Part shown: piece after piece, positions 6,206 through 6,591 of the stretch | Position numbering within the stretch: the first letter of the stretch is position 1 | Layout: each line of letters starts with the position of its first letter | Source of the DNA: Ferruginibacter sp. | Lineage (GTDB): Bacteria > Bacteroidota > Bacteroidia > Chitinophagales > Chitinophagaceae | Length of the DNA: 6,591 nucleotides | Reading direction: 5' to 3' | NCBI GenBank assembly: GCA_030831725.1 | Contig: JAURKN010000087.1 | Coordinates: 1 to 6,591, forward strand | Notes under the pieces: generated by a model | What the model was told of the DNA's origin: nothing | Seen by the model: the letters and a program-made list of their open reading frames with translations, nothing else | Database searches by the model: none | Position numbers and translations under genes: made by a program

Positions 6206-6591
6206 ATGATTTTTTTACTTTCTTTCACATTCCTCTTGTTTTTTGCATATGCAGTGCTTTTCCTGTATTATCGTTACGGATGGAGTTTGATCATTGAAAA
6301 AAAGGTGGGTGAAAAAAATCGGCACGTTACCCCCGTCTCCGTAGTCATCCCCTTCCGCAACGAAGCACATAATCTTCCAAAACTACTGGAATGTCTTTCC
6401 GTTCAACATTATCCTTCATCTCTTTTCGAAATCATTTTGGTGGATGATCATTCTGAAGATGGTGGTGCATCTTTGATTCAGCAGATTAACCATCCCAATA
6501 TCCGTTGTGTTTTTTTGGAGGAACATCTTACCTCTACTCCAACCACGGCATATAAAAAACGCGCCATTGAAGCGGGAATTCGCATGAGCAA
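6206..6591 (+). CDS. Membrane-anchored family 2 glycosyltransferase, N-terminal part (3' truncated by the window)
   Basis: The frame is open from the ATG at 6206 to the window end, giving 128 codons. Residues 2-22 (IFLLSFTFLLFFAYAVLFLYY) form an N-terminal membrane anchor. A short basic/acidic linker is followed by a GT-A fold start: VSVVIPFRNEAHNLPKLLEC from about residue 44, then FEIILVDDHSEDG, whose aspartates belong to the nucleotide-sugar binding site, and finally KKRAIEAGIRMS, the conserved segment before the DxD region. The DxD, the acceptor-binding part and any C-terminal membrane segments lie beyond the window. The family transfers sugars from nucleotide donors, typically for envelope polysaccharide or glycolipid synthesis; the product here cannot be told. 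It is divergent from the amidase gene with a 78-bp intergenic region. Confidence 0.92.
   Translation, partial: MIFLLSFTFLLFFAYAVLFLYYRYGWSLIIEKKVGEKNRHVTPVSVVIPFRNEAHNLPKLLECLSVQHYPSSLFEIILVDDHSEDGGASLIQQINHPNIRCVFLEEHLTSTPTTAYKKRAIEAGIRMS

Noticed and set aside
5814..6209. Plus-strand open frame of 131 codons opposite the amidase signal peptide and crossing the divergent intergenic region
   Set aside because: The opposite strand encodes a convincing signal peptide and Ig-like module, and this frame crosses both divergent promoters. No family features are seen.

Overview
The window looks like an ordinary chromosomal stretch from a member of the Bacteroidota, possibly the Chitinophagia/Saprospiria side, though the exact lineage is inference. 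The signs are a C-terminal type IX secretion (T9SS) sorting domain, start sites without clear Shine-Dalgarno sequences, several copies of the Bacteroidota -7 promoter element (TAnnTTTG or one base off), moderate-to-low GC, and best-fitting family variants throughout. I see no mobile element, CRISPR array, tRNA or rRNA.

Layout from left to right: (1) the 3' end of a secreted T9SS cargo protein (1-674), closed by a strong intrinsic terminator (694-723). (2) A TauE/SafE-family membrane permease (815-1615, +), preceded by a 14-bp perfect palindrome and a -7-like element. (3) Convergent to it, a 2-oxoacid:ferredoxin oxidoreductase beta subunit of KorB type (1653-2672, -), with no alpha subunit gene beside it. 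(4) Divergent from korB across about 190 bp, a DASS/SLC13 sodium:dicarboxylate symporter (2867-4345, +) that probably starts at TTG. (5) Convergent to it with an 18-bp gap, a secreted multidomain N-acetylmuramoyl-L-alanine amidase (4364-6127, -) that starts at GTG. (6) Divergent from the amidase across 78 bp, the 5' part of a membrane-anchored family 2 glycosyltransferase (6206 to the window end, +).

The genes alternate in orientation, so each intact one is probably its own transcription unit and no operon is visible. Two loose functional links can be proposed: korB with the dicarboxylate transporter (2-oxoacid and C4-dicarboxylate metabolism, shared divergent intergenic region), and the amidase with the glycosyltransferase (envelope, overlapping divergent promoters). 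Both are inferences from arrangement.

I did not find a previously undescribed system. The points most worth a second look are the palindrome in front of the TauE-like gene, the unpaired korB, the overlapping divergent promoters at 6128-6205, and the domain architecture of the amidase.
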